Shown here in pieces: positions 21,718-33,239 of a DNA stretch of 64,000 nucleotides (within the stretch, counting starts at the first letter, position 1; every line of letters starts with the position of its first letter). This stretch comes from Luteimonas sp. MC1825 (GTDB lineage: Bacteria > Pseudomonadota > Gammaproteobacteria > Xanthomonadales > Xanthomonadaceae). Made by a program: the position numbers and the translations under genes. Where the stretch lies: NCBI RefSeq assembly GCF_014764385.1, contig NZ_CP061714.1, forward strand, positions 1,550,001-1,614,000, written 5' to 3'. The notes under the pieces are model-generated. The model ran no database searches, was not told where the DNA came from, and saw only the letters and a program-made list of their open reading frames with translations.

Positions 21718-23112
21718 TCAGTCGGCGCCGTGGATCCCGCCACGGGTGAGGGCCAGCGGATCAAGCAGCGCGCGCAGGCGCGCTTCGGGCATCCCGGTTG
21801 CTTCCATCGCCACCTCCAGCACCGGCCTGCCCTCGCGGTAGGCCTGCTTTGCGATCGCCGCAGCCTTTTCGTAGCCGATCACCGGGTTGAGCGCGGTCAC
21901 CAGGATCGGATTGCGGCCCAGCGCGGCATCGACCACGTCGCGACGGACCTTGAGCCCGGCGATGCTGCCGTCCGCCAGCAGCAGCGACACGTTGGCCAGC
22001 AGGCCGATCGACTCCAGCAGGTTGCTCGCCACCAGCGGCAGGGTGACGTTCAACTGGAAGTTGCCGGTCTGGCCGGCGATCGTGATCGCCACGTGGTGGC
22101 CCATCACCTGCGCGCAGACCATGACCGTCGCTTCGGGGAGCACCGGATTGACCTTGCCGGGCATGATCGAGCTGCCTGGCTGCAGGGCCGGCAACTCGAT
22201 CTCGCCAAGCCCGGCCAGCGGCCCGGCGTTCATCCAGCGCAGGTCGTTGGCGATCTTCATCAGCGCCACCGCCAGCGCGTTGAGCTGGCCGGACAGCTCC
22301 ACCGCGTCGTCCTGGCAGGCAATGCCCTCGAACTTGTCGGCGGCGGACTCGAACTTCGTCTTCGTGGCCTGCGACAGGGCCTTGGCCATCTCGCGGCCGA
22401 AACGCGGGTCGGCGTTGATGCCGGTGCCGATCGCGGTGCCGCCGATCGGCAGCCGGCGCAGGCGCTTGAGCGCGTCGCCAAGCCGCGCCTCGGCCGAGGC
22501 CAGCTGCGACGACCAGGCGCCGAACTCCTGGGCGAAGGTCAGCGGCATGGCATCCATCAGATGCGTGCGGCCGGTCTTGGCGACCTTGCCGAGCGCGCGG
22601 CCGCGACGGTCGATGGTGCGGCGCAGGTGGGCGACCGCCGGCAGCAGGTCCTCGACCACCGCCAGCTGCGCGCTCACCCGGAGCGCGGTGGGGATGACGT
22701 CGTTGGAGCTCTGGCCGAGGTTCACGTGGTCGTTGGGATGCACGACGCGCGTCAGGGCGCGGCCGGCCAGCGTGGCGATCACCTCGTTGGCGTTCATGTT
22801 GGACGAGGTCCCGGAGCCGGTCTGGTAGATGTCGACCGGAAAATGGGCGTCGTGGGTGCCGGCCGCGACCTCCTTCGCGGCGCGTGCGATGCCGCGGGCC
22901 ACGCCCTTCGGCAGCAGGCCGAAGCCGGCATTGACCTCGGCCGCGGCGCCCTTCACCAGGCCGAGCGCGCGGATGAAGCCGCGCGGCATCGGCCTGCCGC
23001 TGATCGGGAAGTTGTCGACCGCGCGCTGCGTCTGTGCGCCCCACAGCGCGTCGGCGGGCACCTGCAGCTCGCCCATGCTGTCGTGTTCGGTGCGGAATTT
23101 CTGTCGCGCCAT
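21718..23112 (-). CDS. fumC: Class II fumarate hydratase
   Basis: This 464-residue tetrameric, oxygen-stable fumarase converts fumarate to malate. Key segments are QTGSGTSSNMNANEVIA, VHPNDHVNLGQSSND, TGRTHLMDA and the superfamily signature GSSIMPGKVNP. The length matches FumC. The start at 23112 (MARQKFRTEHDSMGEL) is the first Met before the conserved N-terminus; a longer frame reaching 24732 is antisense to purB. It is transcribed away from purB, and the 147 bp between them must hold both promoters. Confidence 0.95.
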   Translation of the reverse strand: MARQKFRTEHDSMGELQVPADALWGAQTQRAVDNFPISGRPMPRGFIRALGLVKGAAAEVNAGFGLLPKGVARGIARAAKEVAAGTHDAHFPVDIYQTGSGTSSNMNANEVIATLAGRALTRVVHPNDHVNLGQSSNDVIPTALRVSAQLAVVEDLLPAVAHLRRTIDRRGRALGKVAKTGRTHLMDAMPLTFAQEFGAWSSQLASAEARLGDALKRLRRLPIGGTAIGTGINADPRFGREMAKALSQATKTKFESAADKFEGIACQDDAVELSGQLNALAVALMKIANDLRWMNAGPLAGLGEIELPALQPGSSIMPGKVNPVLPEATVMVCAQVMGHHVAITIAGQTGNFQLNVTLPLVASNLLESIGLLANVSLLLADGSIAGLKVRRDVVDAALGRNPILVTALNPVIGYEKAAAIAKQAYREGRPVLEVAMEATGMPEARLRALLDPLALTRGGIHGAD

Positions 23113-23226
23113 CGTGTCGGCCCGTTGCGGTGGGGATGCCGCGAGCATACGCCGCGCATCGCGAGGCCCGCGTCGGGCACGGGCCGCGCGCCGGCGCCTC
23201 GCGGGGCCGTCCGCAGGCGCGGCGGG

Positions 23227-24630
<1,404 letters not shown>

Positions 24631-24664
24631 CGCGCGCCCGCCCCTCTCCACGGAACCTGCACAG

Positions 24665-25894
24665 ATGGCTGCATCCCGCGCCAAGCCCCTCCCCTTCGAA
24701 GTCCAGGGCAAGCCCGGACGCCTGCTGGGCATGACGCCGCGCGCGTTCCTGCGCGACTACTGGCAGAAGCGCCCGCTGCTGGTGCGCGGCGCCTTCCCGG
24801 GCTACACCTCGCCGGTCGAACCCGACGACCTGGCCGGGCTGGCCTGCGAGGACGGCGTGCTGGCGCGCCTGATCCAGCACGACCGCGCGAGCGACGGCTG
24901 GCAGGTCAGCAGCGGGCCCTTCCCGGAAGAGGTGTTCGCCGGCCTCGGCGAGCGCGACTGGACCCTGCTTGTGCAGGACATGGACAAGTGGGATCCGGAC
25001 ATCGCCGCGCTGGTCGATGCCTTCGATTTCCTGCCGCGCTGGCGCATCGACGACGTGATGGTGAGCTTCGCCGCCACCGGCGGGTCGGTCGGCGCGCACG
25101 TCGACCAGTACGACGTGTTCCTGCTGCAGGCGCAGGGCCACCGACGCTGGCAGATCGACGCCGGCGACGCGCTGGGCCGGGGCGTGCCCAGCCTGGCATT
25201 CCGCGACGATGTCGAACTGAAGCTGCTGCGCGAGTTCGTGCCGACCCACGACTGGGTGCTGGCGCCGGGCGACATGCTCTATTTGCCGCCCAACGTGCCG
25301 CACAACGGCGTCGCCGAGGATCCCTGCCTGACGTTCTCGCTCGGCATGCGCGCGCCGGCCACCGCCGAACTGATGGGCGACTACATCGACACCTTGGCCG
25401 CCGAAGCCGACGAGTCGCTGCGCTACACCGATCCCGACCTGGCACCGCCGCGCGATGCCAACGAGATCGATGCGACTGCGATGGGTCGGGTGGTCGAGGC
25501 GCTGAACGCGATCCGCATGGCCGATGGCGATGCGCTTGGCGACTGGTTCGGGCGCTTCATCACCACCTATCGCAGCGCCGCGGGCCCCGGGCTTGCGGTA
25601 CAGCCGCCGCGCTCGCGGATCGAGATCGAATGGGACCTGCAGCATGGGGCCACGCTGGTCCGCCACCCGTGGACACGCGTGGCGTGGCGCCGCGCCGCGC
25701 GTGGCGCGCGCCTGTATGTCGCCGGCCACTGCCACGCCCTGCCCGTGCGCGATGCGCAGCGCCTGTGCGCGGCCGCAGTGCTCGACGCCGCTACCTGGGA
25801 CGCCTTGTCCGCACCAGGTCGCGACTGCGTCATGGCGCTGGTGGCGGAAGGCCACTACCGCCTGGACATGGATGGCGACGGGGACGCGCCGTGA
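24665..25894 (+). CDS. roxA: Ribosomal protein uL16 3-arginine hydroxylase (JmjC/cupin oxygenase)
   Basis: This 409-residue protein is of the YcfD/RoxA family, Fe(II)- and 2-oxoglutarate-dependent oxygenases that hydroxylate an arginine of ribosomal protein uL16. The iron triad is visible: His145 and Asp147 in GAHVDQYDVFLLQ, and His213 in PPNVPHNGV. The N-terminus has FLRDYWQKRPLLVRGAF, typical of the family. The C-terminal part (from about residue 290) forms the winged-helix dimerisation portion, which is longer and arginine-rich compared with E. coli. It overlaps the following GNAT gene by GTGA, so the two products are made together. Confidence 0.92.
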   Translation: MAASRAKPLPFEVQGKPGRLLGMTPRAFLRDYWQKRPLLVRGAFPGYTSPVEPDDLAGLACEDGVLARLIQHDRASDGWQVSSGPFPEEVFAGLGERDWTLLVQDMDKWDPDIAALVDAFDFLPRWRIDDVMVSFAATGGSVGAHVDQYDVFLLQAQGHRRWQIDAGDALGRGVPSLAFRDDVELKLLREFVPTHDWVLAPGDMLYLPPNVPHNGVAEDPCLTFSLGMRAPATAELMGDYIDTLAAEADESLRYTDPDLAPPRDANEIDATAMGRVVEALNAIRMADGDALGDWFGRFITTYRSAAGPGLAVQPPRSRIEIEWDLQHGATLVRHPWTRVAWRRAARGARLYVAGHCHALPVRDAQRLCAAAVLDAATWDALSAPGRDCVMALVAEGHYRLDMDGDGDAP

Positions 25895-26802
25895 ACCCGA
25901 CATCGGTGTTCCGCGTCGACATCGTCGGCTGGGATGACGCCGGCCGCGCGCTCTCGGCGGTGCGCAACGCCGTGTTCGTCGACGAGATGGGCATCGACGC
26001 CAGCCTCGAGGACGACGGCCAGGACACCCGCTGCTGGCACGTGCAGGCGCGCGACCAGGACGGGCACACCATCGGCGCGGGCCGGCTGGACCCGGATGGC
26101 CGGATCGGGCGCATGGCCGTGCTCCCCGGGTGGCGCGACCGCGGCGTGGGCAACGCCATGCTGCAGGCGCTGCTGCGGCAGGCGCGGAGTGCCGGGCGCG
26201 GTGACGTGTTCCTGCATGCCCAGGTCGATGCGGTGCCCTTCTACCAGCGCAACGGTTTCACCGCCGAAGGCCCGCGTTTCCACGAAGCCGGCATCACCCA
26301 CCAGACCATGCGCCTGGCATTCGATCGCGCGCAGTCGATCAGCGACCGCGAGGGCGCCGTGGCAATCACCACGGTGCTGGTGGCCTCGGCACGCCGGCGC
26401 CTGCGCATCTTCAGCCGCGCGCTCGATCCCGGGCTGTACGACGACCCGCGCGTGCTGGCCGCCCTGCGCAGCCTCGCCACCGGCACCAGCGGCGTCGACA
26501 TCCAGGTGCTGCTGTTCGACGCCGGGGCCGCGCAGCGCGCCCATTCGCCGCTGGTGGCGCTGGCCCAGCGCCTGCCGAGCGTATTCGCCTTCCGCGAGGT
26601 CGACGACCCCGTTGACCGTGCCCGTGCCGACGCGTTCGTCGTCAACGATGCCGGCGGCTATTACCACCGCGGCCTGGGCCACCGGTTCGACGGCGAGGCG
26701 CAACGCGAAGGCGCGGGGCGCGCCCGCCAGCTGGCCGAAGGCTTCGACCCGGTCTGGGAACGCTCGCGCCCCTGCAGCGAACTGCGCGCACTTGGGCTCT
26801 GA
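25891..26802 (+). CDS. GNAT family N-acetyltransferase with extra C-terminal domain (DUF7931-like)
   Basis: The 303-residue protein has an N-terminal GNAT fold (residues 8-150) with RNAVFVDEMGI, GAGRLDPDGRIGRMAVLPGW and the acetyl-CoA loop RDRGVGNAM (82-90), then PFYQRNGF. Residues 165-300 form a second alpha/beta domain (TTVLVASARRRLRIFSRALD, VDIQVLLFDAG, ADAFVVNDAGGYYHRG). It resembles phospholipase D-like or nuclease-type repeats without an HKD motif, and I believe it corresponds to DUF7931. The acyl acceptor is unknown. The start is GTG at 25891, overlapping the roxA stop (GTGA). The tight coupling suggests a role around the ribosome or translation, which is inference. Confidence 0.85.
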   Translation: MNPTSVFRVDIVGWDDAGRALSAVRNAVFVDEMGIDASLEDDGQDTRCWHVQARDQDGHTIGAGRLDPDGRIGRMAVLPGWRDRGVGNAMLQALLRQARSAGRGDVFLHAQVDAVPFYQRNGFTAEGPRFHEAGITHQTMRLAFDRAQSISDREGAVAITTVLVASARRRLRIFSRALDPGLYDDPRVLAALRSLATGTSGVDIQVLLFDAGAAQRAHSPLVALAQRLPSVFAFREVDDPVDRARADAFVVNDAGGYYHRGLGHRFDGEAQREGAGRARQLAEGFDPVWERSRPCSELRALGL

Positions 26803-26836
26803 AGCAGGCGTGATGCGCCGCGGCAGCCGCTGCGGC

Positions 26837-26842
26837 TATAAT
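26837..26842 (+). promoter_or_regulatory. -10 box of the suc operon
   Basis: A perfect TATAAT stands 92 bp upstream of the sucA GTG, an unusually good match in this GC-rich region. No consensus -35 is seen at 17 bp (TGCGCC there). GCCGC and GCGGC arms (26817-26821 and 26832-26836) flank the spacer and might bind an activator. Confidence 0.55.
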
Positions 26843-26934
26843 TGCCGTTCTGCATCCGCACTGCGCCACTGCCGCCCCACATGGTGCGTGCCAGGCGCGG
26901 CCAATCCCCCGAAACGAGCCCGACAAGACCAGAC

Positions 26935-29802
26935 GTGGACAGTCTACTGAAGCAGTTTGCGCAGTCCTCCCAGCTTGGCGCCAATGCCGCCTATATCGAG
27001 GACCTGTACGAGCAGTATCTCGTGGACCCCGACGTCGTCGGCGACACATGGAAGGCCTGGTTCGACGCCTTCAAGGGGCGCGAGGCCGGTGACATTCCCC
27101 ACTCGGTGGTGATCGACGCGGTCGCCCGCGCCGGCCGCGACGCCGCCGCCGGCACGTACAGCGCCGCCAGCCCGGTCGACATGGAGGCGCAGCGCAAGCA
27201 GGGCTCGGTGCTCAAGCTGATCACCGCGTACCGCTCGCGTGGCCACCTGCGCGCCGAGACCGACCCGCTGGCGATGGCCACCAAGCCGGAGGCACCGGAT
27301 CTCGAGCTGCCGTTCCATGGCCTGTCCGATGCCGACCTCGACACCGAGTTCGCCACCGGGCCGGGCGTCAATGCCACCAGCACCTTCGGCGGCGCGGCGC
27401 GGATGCGCCTGCGCGACCTGCTTGGCATGCTGCGCGCAACCTATACCGGCCCGATCGGCGCCGAGTTCATGCACATCCCCGAAGCCGACCAGCGGCGCTG
27501 GATGTACGAGCGCATGGAGACCGCCAGCGGCCGCTTCAACCACGCCGCCGACGAGCAGCGCCGGATCCTCGAGCGCCTGACCGCGGCCGAAGGCCTGGAA
27601 CGCTACCTGCACACCAAGTACGTCGGCCAGAAGCGCTTCTCGCTGGAAGGTGGCGACTCGCTCATCCCGCTGCTCGACACCGTGATCCAGAACGCGGGTT
27701 CGGACGGCGTCAAGGACGTGGTGATCGGCATGGCCCACCGCGGCCGCCTCAATGTACTGGTCAATACCCTCGGCAAGAGCCCGCGCAAGCTGTTCGACGA
27801 GTTCGAGGGCAAGTTCGAGCACCACGACCGCGCCCACGCCGGCGACGTGAAGTACCACATGGGCTTCTCGGCCGACGTGGTCACGCCGGGCGGCCCGGTG
27901 CACCTCGCGCTGGCCTTCAACCCCTCGCATCTCGAGATCGTCGACCCGGTGGTCGCGGGCTCCGTGCGTTCGCGCCAGGAGCGCCGCGGCGACACCGCCC
28001 GCAAGCAGGTGATGCCGATCCTCATCCACGGCGACGCGGCGTTTGCCGGCCAGGGCGTGGTGATGGAGCTGTTCCAGATGTCGCAGGCGCGCGGATTCGC
28101 GGTCGGCGGCACGCTGCACATCGTCATCAACAACCAGGTCGGCTTCACCACCAGCCACCGCGAGGACGCGCGCTCCACGCTGTACTGCACCGACGTCGCC
28201 AAGATGATCGGCGCGCCGGTGCTGCACGTGAACGCCGACGATCCCGAAGCGGTCGCGTTCGCCGCGCGCCTGGCCTACGACTTCCGCCAGCAGTTCAGCA
28301 AGGACGTGGTCATCGACCTGGTCTGCTACCGCCGCTGGGGCCACAACGAGGCCGACGAGCCCGCCATCACCCAGCCGGTGATGTACCAGGTGATCCGCAA
28401 GCACAAGACCACCCGCGAGCTGTATGCCGCGCGCCTCGAGGCCGAGGGCGTGCTGCCCGCCGATGGCGGCAAGGCGCTGGTCGACAGTTTCCGCGACCGG
28501 CTCGATGCCGGCGAAGTGACCACCGAACTGGCACCGGTCGAGAAGACCCCGCCGGGCAGCGCGATGTTCGTCGACTGGGGCAAGTACCTGGCCGGCGCGC
28601 TGTCGGACGAGATCAGCACCGCGATCGACGGCGCGCGCCTGCGCGCGCTGGCTACGTCCATCACCACGATCCCGGACGATGTGGAGCTGCATTCGCGCGT
28701 CGCCAAGGTCTACGAGGAGCGCCGCAGGATGGCCGCCGGCGAGGTGCCCGCGGACTGGGGCTTCGCCGAGAACCTCGCCTACGCCACCATCCTCGACGAG
28801 GGCTACGGGCTGCGCCTGGTGGGCCAGGACGTCGGCCGTGGCACGTTCACCCACCGCCACGCGATCCTCCACGACCAGAAGACCGACGCGTACTACCTGC
28901 CGCTGGCCAAGCTGGCCACGTCGCCGGAACGCGCCAGGATCATCGACTCGCTGCTCAGCGAGGAAGCGGTGATGGCCTACGAGTACGGTTTCTCCACCAC
29001 CGACCCCAACACCCTGTGCATCTGGGAGGGCCAGTTCGGCGACTTCGCCAACGGCGCGCAGGTGGTGATCGACCAGTTCATCGCCTCCGGCGAAGCCAAG
29101 TGGGGCCGCATCACCGGCCTGACCCTGCTCCTGCCGCACGGCTACGAAGGCCAGGGCCCCGAGCACAGCTCGGCGCGCCTGGAGCGCTTCCTGCAGCTAT
29201 GCGCGCTCGACAACATGCTGGTCTGCGTGCCGTCCACGCCTGCGCAGGCATTCCACATGCTGCGCCGGCAGATGCTCATGACCACGCGCAAGCCGCTGGT
29301 GGTGATGTCGCCGAAGTCGCTGCTGCGCCACAAGCTCGCGGTGTCGACACTTGACGAGATGGCCGGTGGCGAGTTCCAGCCCCTCATCGGCGATGCCAAC
29401 GCCAAGCCGGCGAAGACCAGGCGCGTGGTTCTGTGCTCGGGCAAGGTCTACTACGACCTCATCGAGGACCAGGCCAAGCGCGGCCAGGACGATGTGGCCA
29501 TTGTCCGCGTCGAGCAGCTCTATCCCTTCCCGCGCGTCGCGCTCGGCGCCGAGCTGGAAAAGTACGGCAAGGCCGCCACCGTGGTCTGGTGCCAGGAAGA
29601 GCCGCAGAACCAGGGCGCGTGGTACCAGATCCGCCACCACCTGCAGGCCTGCCTGGCGTCCGGCCAGGAGCTGCACTACGCCGGACGCCCGCGTTCGCCG
29701 TCGCCGGCTGCCGGGCACTTCGCCGACCACGTGGTCGAGCAGCAGAAGCTGGTCGCCGACGCCCTCATCGAACCTGCCGGCAGCGTTTTCGCAGCCGACT
29801 GA
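26935..29802 (+). CDS. sucA: 2-oxoglutarate dehydrogenase E1 component
   Basis: This 955-residue thiamine-diphosphate enzyme decarboxylates 2-oxoglutarate and passes the succinyl group to SucB. It begins [20 protein letters not shown], with [12 protein letters not shown] as in other SucA proteins. The ThDP and substrate segments [52 protein letters not shown] and GEGQ-type [21 protein letters not shown] (shortened here as FSTTDPNTL) are present. The GTG at 26935 matches the family N-terminus; the ATGs at 26842 and 26881 would add a non-conserved leader, and the first overlaps the -10 box. First gene of sucA-sucB-lpd. Confidence 0.95.
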   Translation: MDSLLKQFAQSSQLGANAAYIEDLYEQYLVDPDVVGDTWKAWFDAFKGREAGDIPHSVVIDAVARAGRDAAAGTYSAASPVDMEAQRKQGSVLKLITAYRSRGHLRAETDPLAMATKPEAPDLELPFHGLSDADLDTEFATGPGVNATSTFGGAARMRLRDLLGMLRATYTGPIGAEFMHIPEADQRRWMYERMETASGRFNHAADEQRRILERLTAAEGLERYLHTKYVGQKRFSLEGGDSLIPLLDTVIQNAGSDGVKDVVIGMAHRGRLNVLVNTLGKSPRKLFDEFEGKFEHHDRAHAGDVKYHMGFSADVVTPGGPVHLALAFNPSHLEIVDPVVAGSVRSRQERRGDTARKQVMPILIHGDAAFAGQGVVMELFQMSQARGFAVGGTLHIVINNQVGFTTSHREDARSTLYCTDVAKMIGAPVLHVNADDPEAVAFAARLAYDFRQQFSKDVVIDLVCYRRWGHNEADEPAITQPVMYQVIRKHKTTRELYAARLEAEGVLPADGGKALVDSFRDRLDAGEVTTELAPVEKTPPGSAMFVDWGKYLAGALSDEISTAIDGARLRALATSITTIPDDVELHSRVAKVYEERRRMAAGEVPADWGFAENLAYATILDEGYGLRLVGQDVGRGTFTHRHAILHDQKTDAYYLPLAKLATSPERARIIDSLLSEEAVMAYEYGFSTTDPNTLCIWEGQFGDFANGAQVVIDQFIASGEAKWGRITGLTLLLPHGYEGQGPEHSSARLERFLQLCALDNMLVCVPSTPAQAFHMLRRQMLMTTRKPLVVMSPKSLLRHKLAVSTLDEMAGGEFQPLIGDANAKPAKTRRVVLCSGKVYYDLIEDQAKRGQDDVAIVRVEQLYPFPRVALGAELEKYGKAATVVWCQEEPQNQGAWYQIRHHLQACLASGQELHYAGRPRSPSPAAGHFADHVVEQQKLVADALIEPAGSVFAAD

Positions 29803-29843
29803 CCCCTACACGCCAAAAGCCAAGACCAGGACGCACCCAGACC

Positions 29844-31082
29844 ATGGCCACCGAAATCAAGGTACCGGTACTCCCCGAATCCGTTTCCGACGCGACCATC
29901 GCCACCTGGCACAAGAAGGTGGGCGACGCCGTCGCGCGCGACGAGAACATCGTCGACCTGGAGACCGACAAGGTCGTCCTCGAAGTGCCCTCCCCCGTCG
30001 AGGGCGTGATCAAGGAGCTCAAGTTCGAAGAGGGCGCCACGGTCAACAGCCAGCAGGTGATCGCGATCATCGAGGAAGGCGCCGCCGCCGCGAAGGCCGA
30101 CGCCGCCCCGGCTGCCGGTGCCGCCAAGGGCGAGCCCGCCGCCGGCGCGCAGGAAGTGATGCCCAAGGCCGAAGCCGCCAAGCTCGAAGCCAAGGCGCCC
30201 GCCTCCACGCGTCCCGCGCCCGTCGGTGGCACCGACGCCCTGCCCCCGGGCGCGCGCTTCACCGCGGTCAAGGACGGCATCGATCCGTCGCAGGTCGAAG
30301 GCACCGGCCGCCGTGGCGCGGTGACCAAGGAAGACCTGGTCAACTACGCCTCCGGCAAGAGCGCCGGCGTCTCCGGTGGTGCGCGCCCCGAGGAACGCGT
30401 GCCGATGACGCGCATCCGCAAGCGCATCGCCGAGCGCCTGATGCAGTCCAAGAATTCCACCGCCATGCTGACCTCGTTCAACGAGGTCAACCTGGGCAAG
30501 GTGATGGCGATGCGCAAGGAGCTGGGCGAGGCGTTCCAGAAGCAGTACGGCGTGAAGCTCGGCTTCATGAGCTTCTTCGCCAAGGCCGCGGCCAACGCGC
30601 TGCAGAAGTACCCGGTGGTCAACGCGTCGGTCGACGGCGACGACATCATCTACCACGGCTATTCCGACATCTCGATCGCGGTGTCCACCGAAAAGGGGCT
30701 GGTGACGCCGGTGCTGCGCAACGTCGAGCGCATGGGCTTCGCCGACATCGAGCTGCAGATCGGCGACTACGCGAAGAAGGCGCGCGACGGCAAGCTGTCG
30801 CTGGAAGACCTGCAGGGCGGCACGTTCACGATCACCAACGGCGGCACCTTCGGCTCGCTGATGTCGACGCCGATCGTCAACCCGCCGCAGTCGGCGATCC
30901 TGGGCATGCACACCATCAAGGAGCGTCCGATCGTCGAGAACGGCGCCGTGGTCGCCGCGCCGATGATGTACATCGCACTCAGCTACGACCACCGCATCAT
31001 CGACGGCAAGGACGCGGTGCTGTTCCTGGTCGACATCAAGGACCAGCTGGAAAACCCGCATCGCATGCTGTTGGGCATGTAA
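29844..31082 (+). CDS. sucB: Dihydrolipoyllysine-residue succinyltransferase (E2 of 2-oxoglutarate dehydrogenase)
   Basis: The 412-residue core of the complex has three parts. The lipoyl domain (residues 1-78) carries the lipoylated Lys43 in [11 protein letters not shown]. An Ala/Pro/Lys linker holds a peripheral-subunit-binding domain ([32 protein letters not shown]). The catalytic domain ends with the [13 protein letters not shown] active-site motif (His and Asp). It lies 41 bases after sucA with no terminator between. It transfers succinyl from lipoate to CoA. Confidence 0.96.
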   Translation: MATEIKVPVLPESVSDATIATWHKKVGDAVARDENIVDLETDKVVLEVPSPVEGVIKELKFEEGATVNSQQVIAIIEEGAAAAKADAAPAAGAAKGEPAAGAQEVMPKAEAAKLEAKAPASTRPAPVGGTDALPPGARFTAVKDGIDPSQVEGTGRRGAVTKEDLVNYASGKSAGVSGGARPEERVPMTRIRKRIAERLMQSKNSTAMLTSFNEVNLGKVMAMRKELGEAFQKQYGVKLGFMSFFAKAAANALQKYPVVNASVDGDDIIYHGYSDISIAVSTEKGLVTPVLRNVERMGFADIELQIGDYAKKARDGKLSLEDLQGGTFTITNGGTFGSLMSTPIVNPPQSAILGMHTIKERPIVENGAVVAAPMMYIALSYDHRIIDGKDAVLFLVDIKDQLENPHRMLLGM

Positions 31083-31097
31083 CGAAAAGGAACGGAC

Positions 31098-32534
31098 ATG
31101 GCTGAACAGTTTGATGTTGTTGTCATCGGTGCGGGCCCCGCCGGCTACCACGCCGCGATCCGCGCCGCGCAGCTCGGCATGAAGGTCGCCTGCATCGACG
31201 CCGGGCTGGGCAAGGACGGCAAGCCCGCGCTCGGCGGCACCTGCCTGCGCGTGGGCTGCATCCCGTCGAAGGCGCTGCTGGATTCATCGCGCCAGTTCCA
31301 CAACCTGCAGCACATCTTCAGCCAGCACGGCATCACCGCGACCGACCCGAAGATCGACGTCGGCACCATGGTCGGCCGCAAGGACGCCATCGTGAAGCAG
31401 TTCACCGGCGGCATCGCGCAGCTGTTCAAGGCCAACAAGGTCGCGCCGTTCTACGGCTTCGCCACCCTGCATGCCGATCGGCGGGTGTTGGTGAAGCAGC
31501 ACGACGGCAGCGAGGTCGAGCTCACCGGCACCAACGTCATCATCGCCGCAGGCTCCGATTCCATCGAGCTGCCGTTCGCGAAGTTCGACGGCGACACGAT
31601 CGTCGACAACGTCGGCGGCCTGGACTTCACGGAGTTGCCCAAGCGCCTGGCGGTGATCGGCGCGGGCGTGATCGGCCTGGAGCTCGGCAGCGTATGGAAG
31701 CGCCTCGGTGCCGAGGTCGTGATCCTGGAAGCCCTTCCCGACTTCCTGGCCGCGGCCGATGCCGAAGTGTCGAAGCTCGCGGCGCGCGAGTTCAAGAAGC
31801 AGGGCCTGGACATCAAGCTCGGCGCCAAGGTGTCGAAGGCCGAAGTGACCACCAAGGGCAAGACCAGGGAAGTCCAGGTCACCTACGCCGACAAGAACGG
31901 CGAGCAGACCATCACCGTCGACAAGCTGCTGGTGGCCGTGGGCCGCCGTGCCGCGTCGAAGGGGCTGCTGGCCGAGGGTTCCGGCGTGAAGCTCACCGAG
32001 CGTGGGCAGATCGAGGTCGACGAGCATTGCCATACCGGCGTCGACGGCGTCTGGGCGGTCGGCGACTGCGTACGCGGGCCGATGCTGGCGCACAAGGGCT
32101 TCGAGGAGGGCATCGCGGTGGCGGAGCTTATCGCCGGCCTGCCCGGCCACGTCAACTTCGACACCATTCCCTGGGTCATCTACACCGAGCCGGAGCTCGC
32201 CTGGGTCGGCAAGACCGAGCAGCAGCTCAAGGAAGAAGGCATTCCGTACAAGTCCGGCAGCTTCCCGTTCGCCGCCAACGGCCGCGCCGTGGCGATGGTC
32301 GAGCCGGCCGGCTTCGTGAAGGTGCTGGCGCACGCCGAGACCGACCGCGTGCTCGGCATGCACCTGGTCGGCGCGAACGTGTCGGAGCTGGTGCACGAGG
32401 GCGTGCTGACCATGGAGTTCAAGGGCTCGGCCGACGACCTGGCGCGCATCTGCCACGCGCATCCGAGTCTCTCGGAAGCGATCCACGACGCCGCGATGGC
32501 GGTCGACAAGCGCGCCATCCACAAGGCGAACTGA
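31098..32534 (+). CDS. lpd: Dihydrolipoyl dehydrogenase (E3)
   Basis: This 478-residue FAD protein reoxidises dihydrolipoyl groups of the 2-oxoglutarate complex (and possibly others) using NAD. FAD motif VVVIGAGPAGYHAAIRAAQL is at the N-terminus and the redox disulfide Cys49/Cys54 is in GGTCLRVGCIPSK. The NAD-binding motif VIGAGVIGLELGSVW is in the middle, and the C-terminal dimer-interface catalytic pair is in CHAHPSLSEAIHDA. The start at 31098 follows AAAAGGAACGGAC, a good RBS. It is the last gene before a hairpin terminator. Confidence 0.96.
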   Translation: MAEQFDVVVIGAGPAGYHAAIRAAQLGMKVACIDAGLGKDGKPALGGTCLRVGCIPSKALLDSSRQFHNLQHIFSQHGITATDPKIDVGTMVGRKDAIVKQFTGGIAQLFKANKVAPFYGFATLHADRRVLVKQHDGSEVELTGTNVIIAAGSDSIELPFAKFDGDTIVDNVGGLDFTELPKRLAVIGAGVIGLELGSVWKRLGAEVVILEALPDFLAAADAEVSKLAAREFKKQGLDIKLGAKVSKAEVTTKGKTREVQVTYADKNGEQTITVDKLLVAVGRRAASKGLLAEGSGVKLTERGQIEVDEHCHTGVDGVWAVGDCVRGPMLAHKGFEEGIAVAELIAGLPGHVNFDTIPWVIYTEPELAWVGKTEQQLKEEGIPYKSGSFPFAANGRAVAMVEPAGFVKVLAHAETDRVLGMHLVGANVSELVHEGVLTMEFKGSADDLARICHAHPSLSEAIHDAAMAVDKRAIHKAN

Positions 32535-32584
32535 GAACAGCGGCAGGTGGCCGATGCCACCGCGCCGCACACAGCTGGAACACG

Positions 32585-32614
32585 CGCCGGGCATTGCCCG
32601 GCGTCGTCCTTTCC
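32585..32614 (+). terminator. Intrinsic terminator after sucAB-lpd
   Basis: An 8-bp perfect stem CGCCGGGC/GCCCGGCG (32585-32592 and 32596-32603) with an ATT loop is followed by TCGTCCTTTCC. The U-tract is interrupted, but the position 50 bp after the lpd stop fits. Confidence 0.65.
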
Positions 32615-32636
32615 GGCCCATACGGAATCAACACAG

Positions 32637-33230
32637 ATGAAAAGCCTTTGCGTGTACTGCGGCTCCAATACCGGCGCGCACCCCGCCTACCTCCGGCATG
32701 CGATCGCCCTGGGGACGCGCATGGCGCAGGACGGCATCCGCCTGGTCTATGGCGGCGGCAACATCGGCCTGATGGGCGCGGTGGCCGACGCGGTGCTCGC
32801 CGCGGGCGGCGAGGTGGTGGGCGTGATCCCGAAGCAGCTGGTCGACATGGAAGTGGCGCACCTCGGGCTTACCGAGCTGGAAGTCGTGGCATCGATGCAC
32901 GAGCGCAAGTCGCGGATGTTCGACCTTGCCGACGCCTTCGTCGCCCTGCCCGGCGGTTTCGGCACGCTGGAGGAGATCGTCGAGATGCTCACCTGGCGGC
33001 AGCTCGGCATCAGCGACAAGCCGTGCGCGATCCTCGACGTCGAAGGCTACTACCAGCCGCTGATCGCGATGATGGACACGATGGTGGCCGAGCGGTTCCT
33101 GCACCCCGGCCAGCGCGAGGACCTGTGGACCGGCGGCGACATCGACGCCATGCTGGCGTGGATGCGCAACTACCGGCCGGCGCAGGCGTCGAAGTGGCTG
33201 GACGAGAAACGCAGCCGCGAGCTGCGCTGA
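32637..33230 (+). CDS. LOG family protein (cytokinin riboside 5'-monophosphate phosphoribohydrolase type)
   Basis: This 197-residue Rossmann-fold protein has the LOG signature: SLCVYCGSNTGAHPAY at the N-terminus, LVYGGGNIGLMG, HERKSRMFDLADAFVALPGG, then PGGFGTLEEIVEMLTW. The PGGxGTxxE motif holds the catalytic glutamate. Family members hydrolyse nucleoside 5'-monophosphates to base and ribose-5-phosphate; many bacterial ones act on AMP or pyrimidine nucleotides and may have housekeeping roles. The start at 32637 is the first Met before the conserved strand. It is nine bases before the following oxidoreductase gene. Confidence 0.92.
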   Translation: MKSLCVYCGSNTGAHPAYLRHAIALGTRMAQDGIRLVYGGGNIGLMGAVADAVLAAGGEVVGVIPKQLVDMEVAHLGLTELEVVASMHERKSRMFDLADAFVALPGGFGTLEEIVEMLTWRQLGISDKPCAILDVEGYYQPLIAMMDTMVAERFLHPGQREDLWTGGDIDAMLAWMRNYRPAQASKWLDEKRSRELR

Positions 33231-33239
33231 GGAGACACC

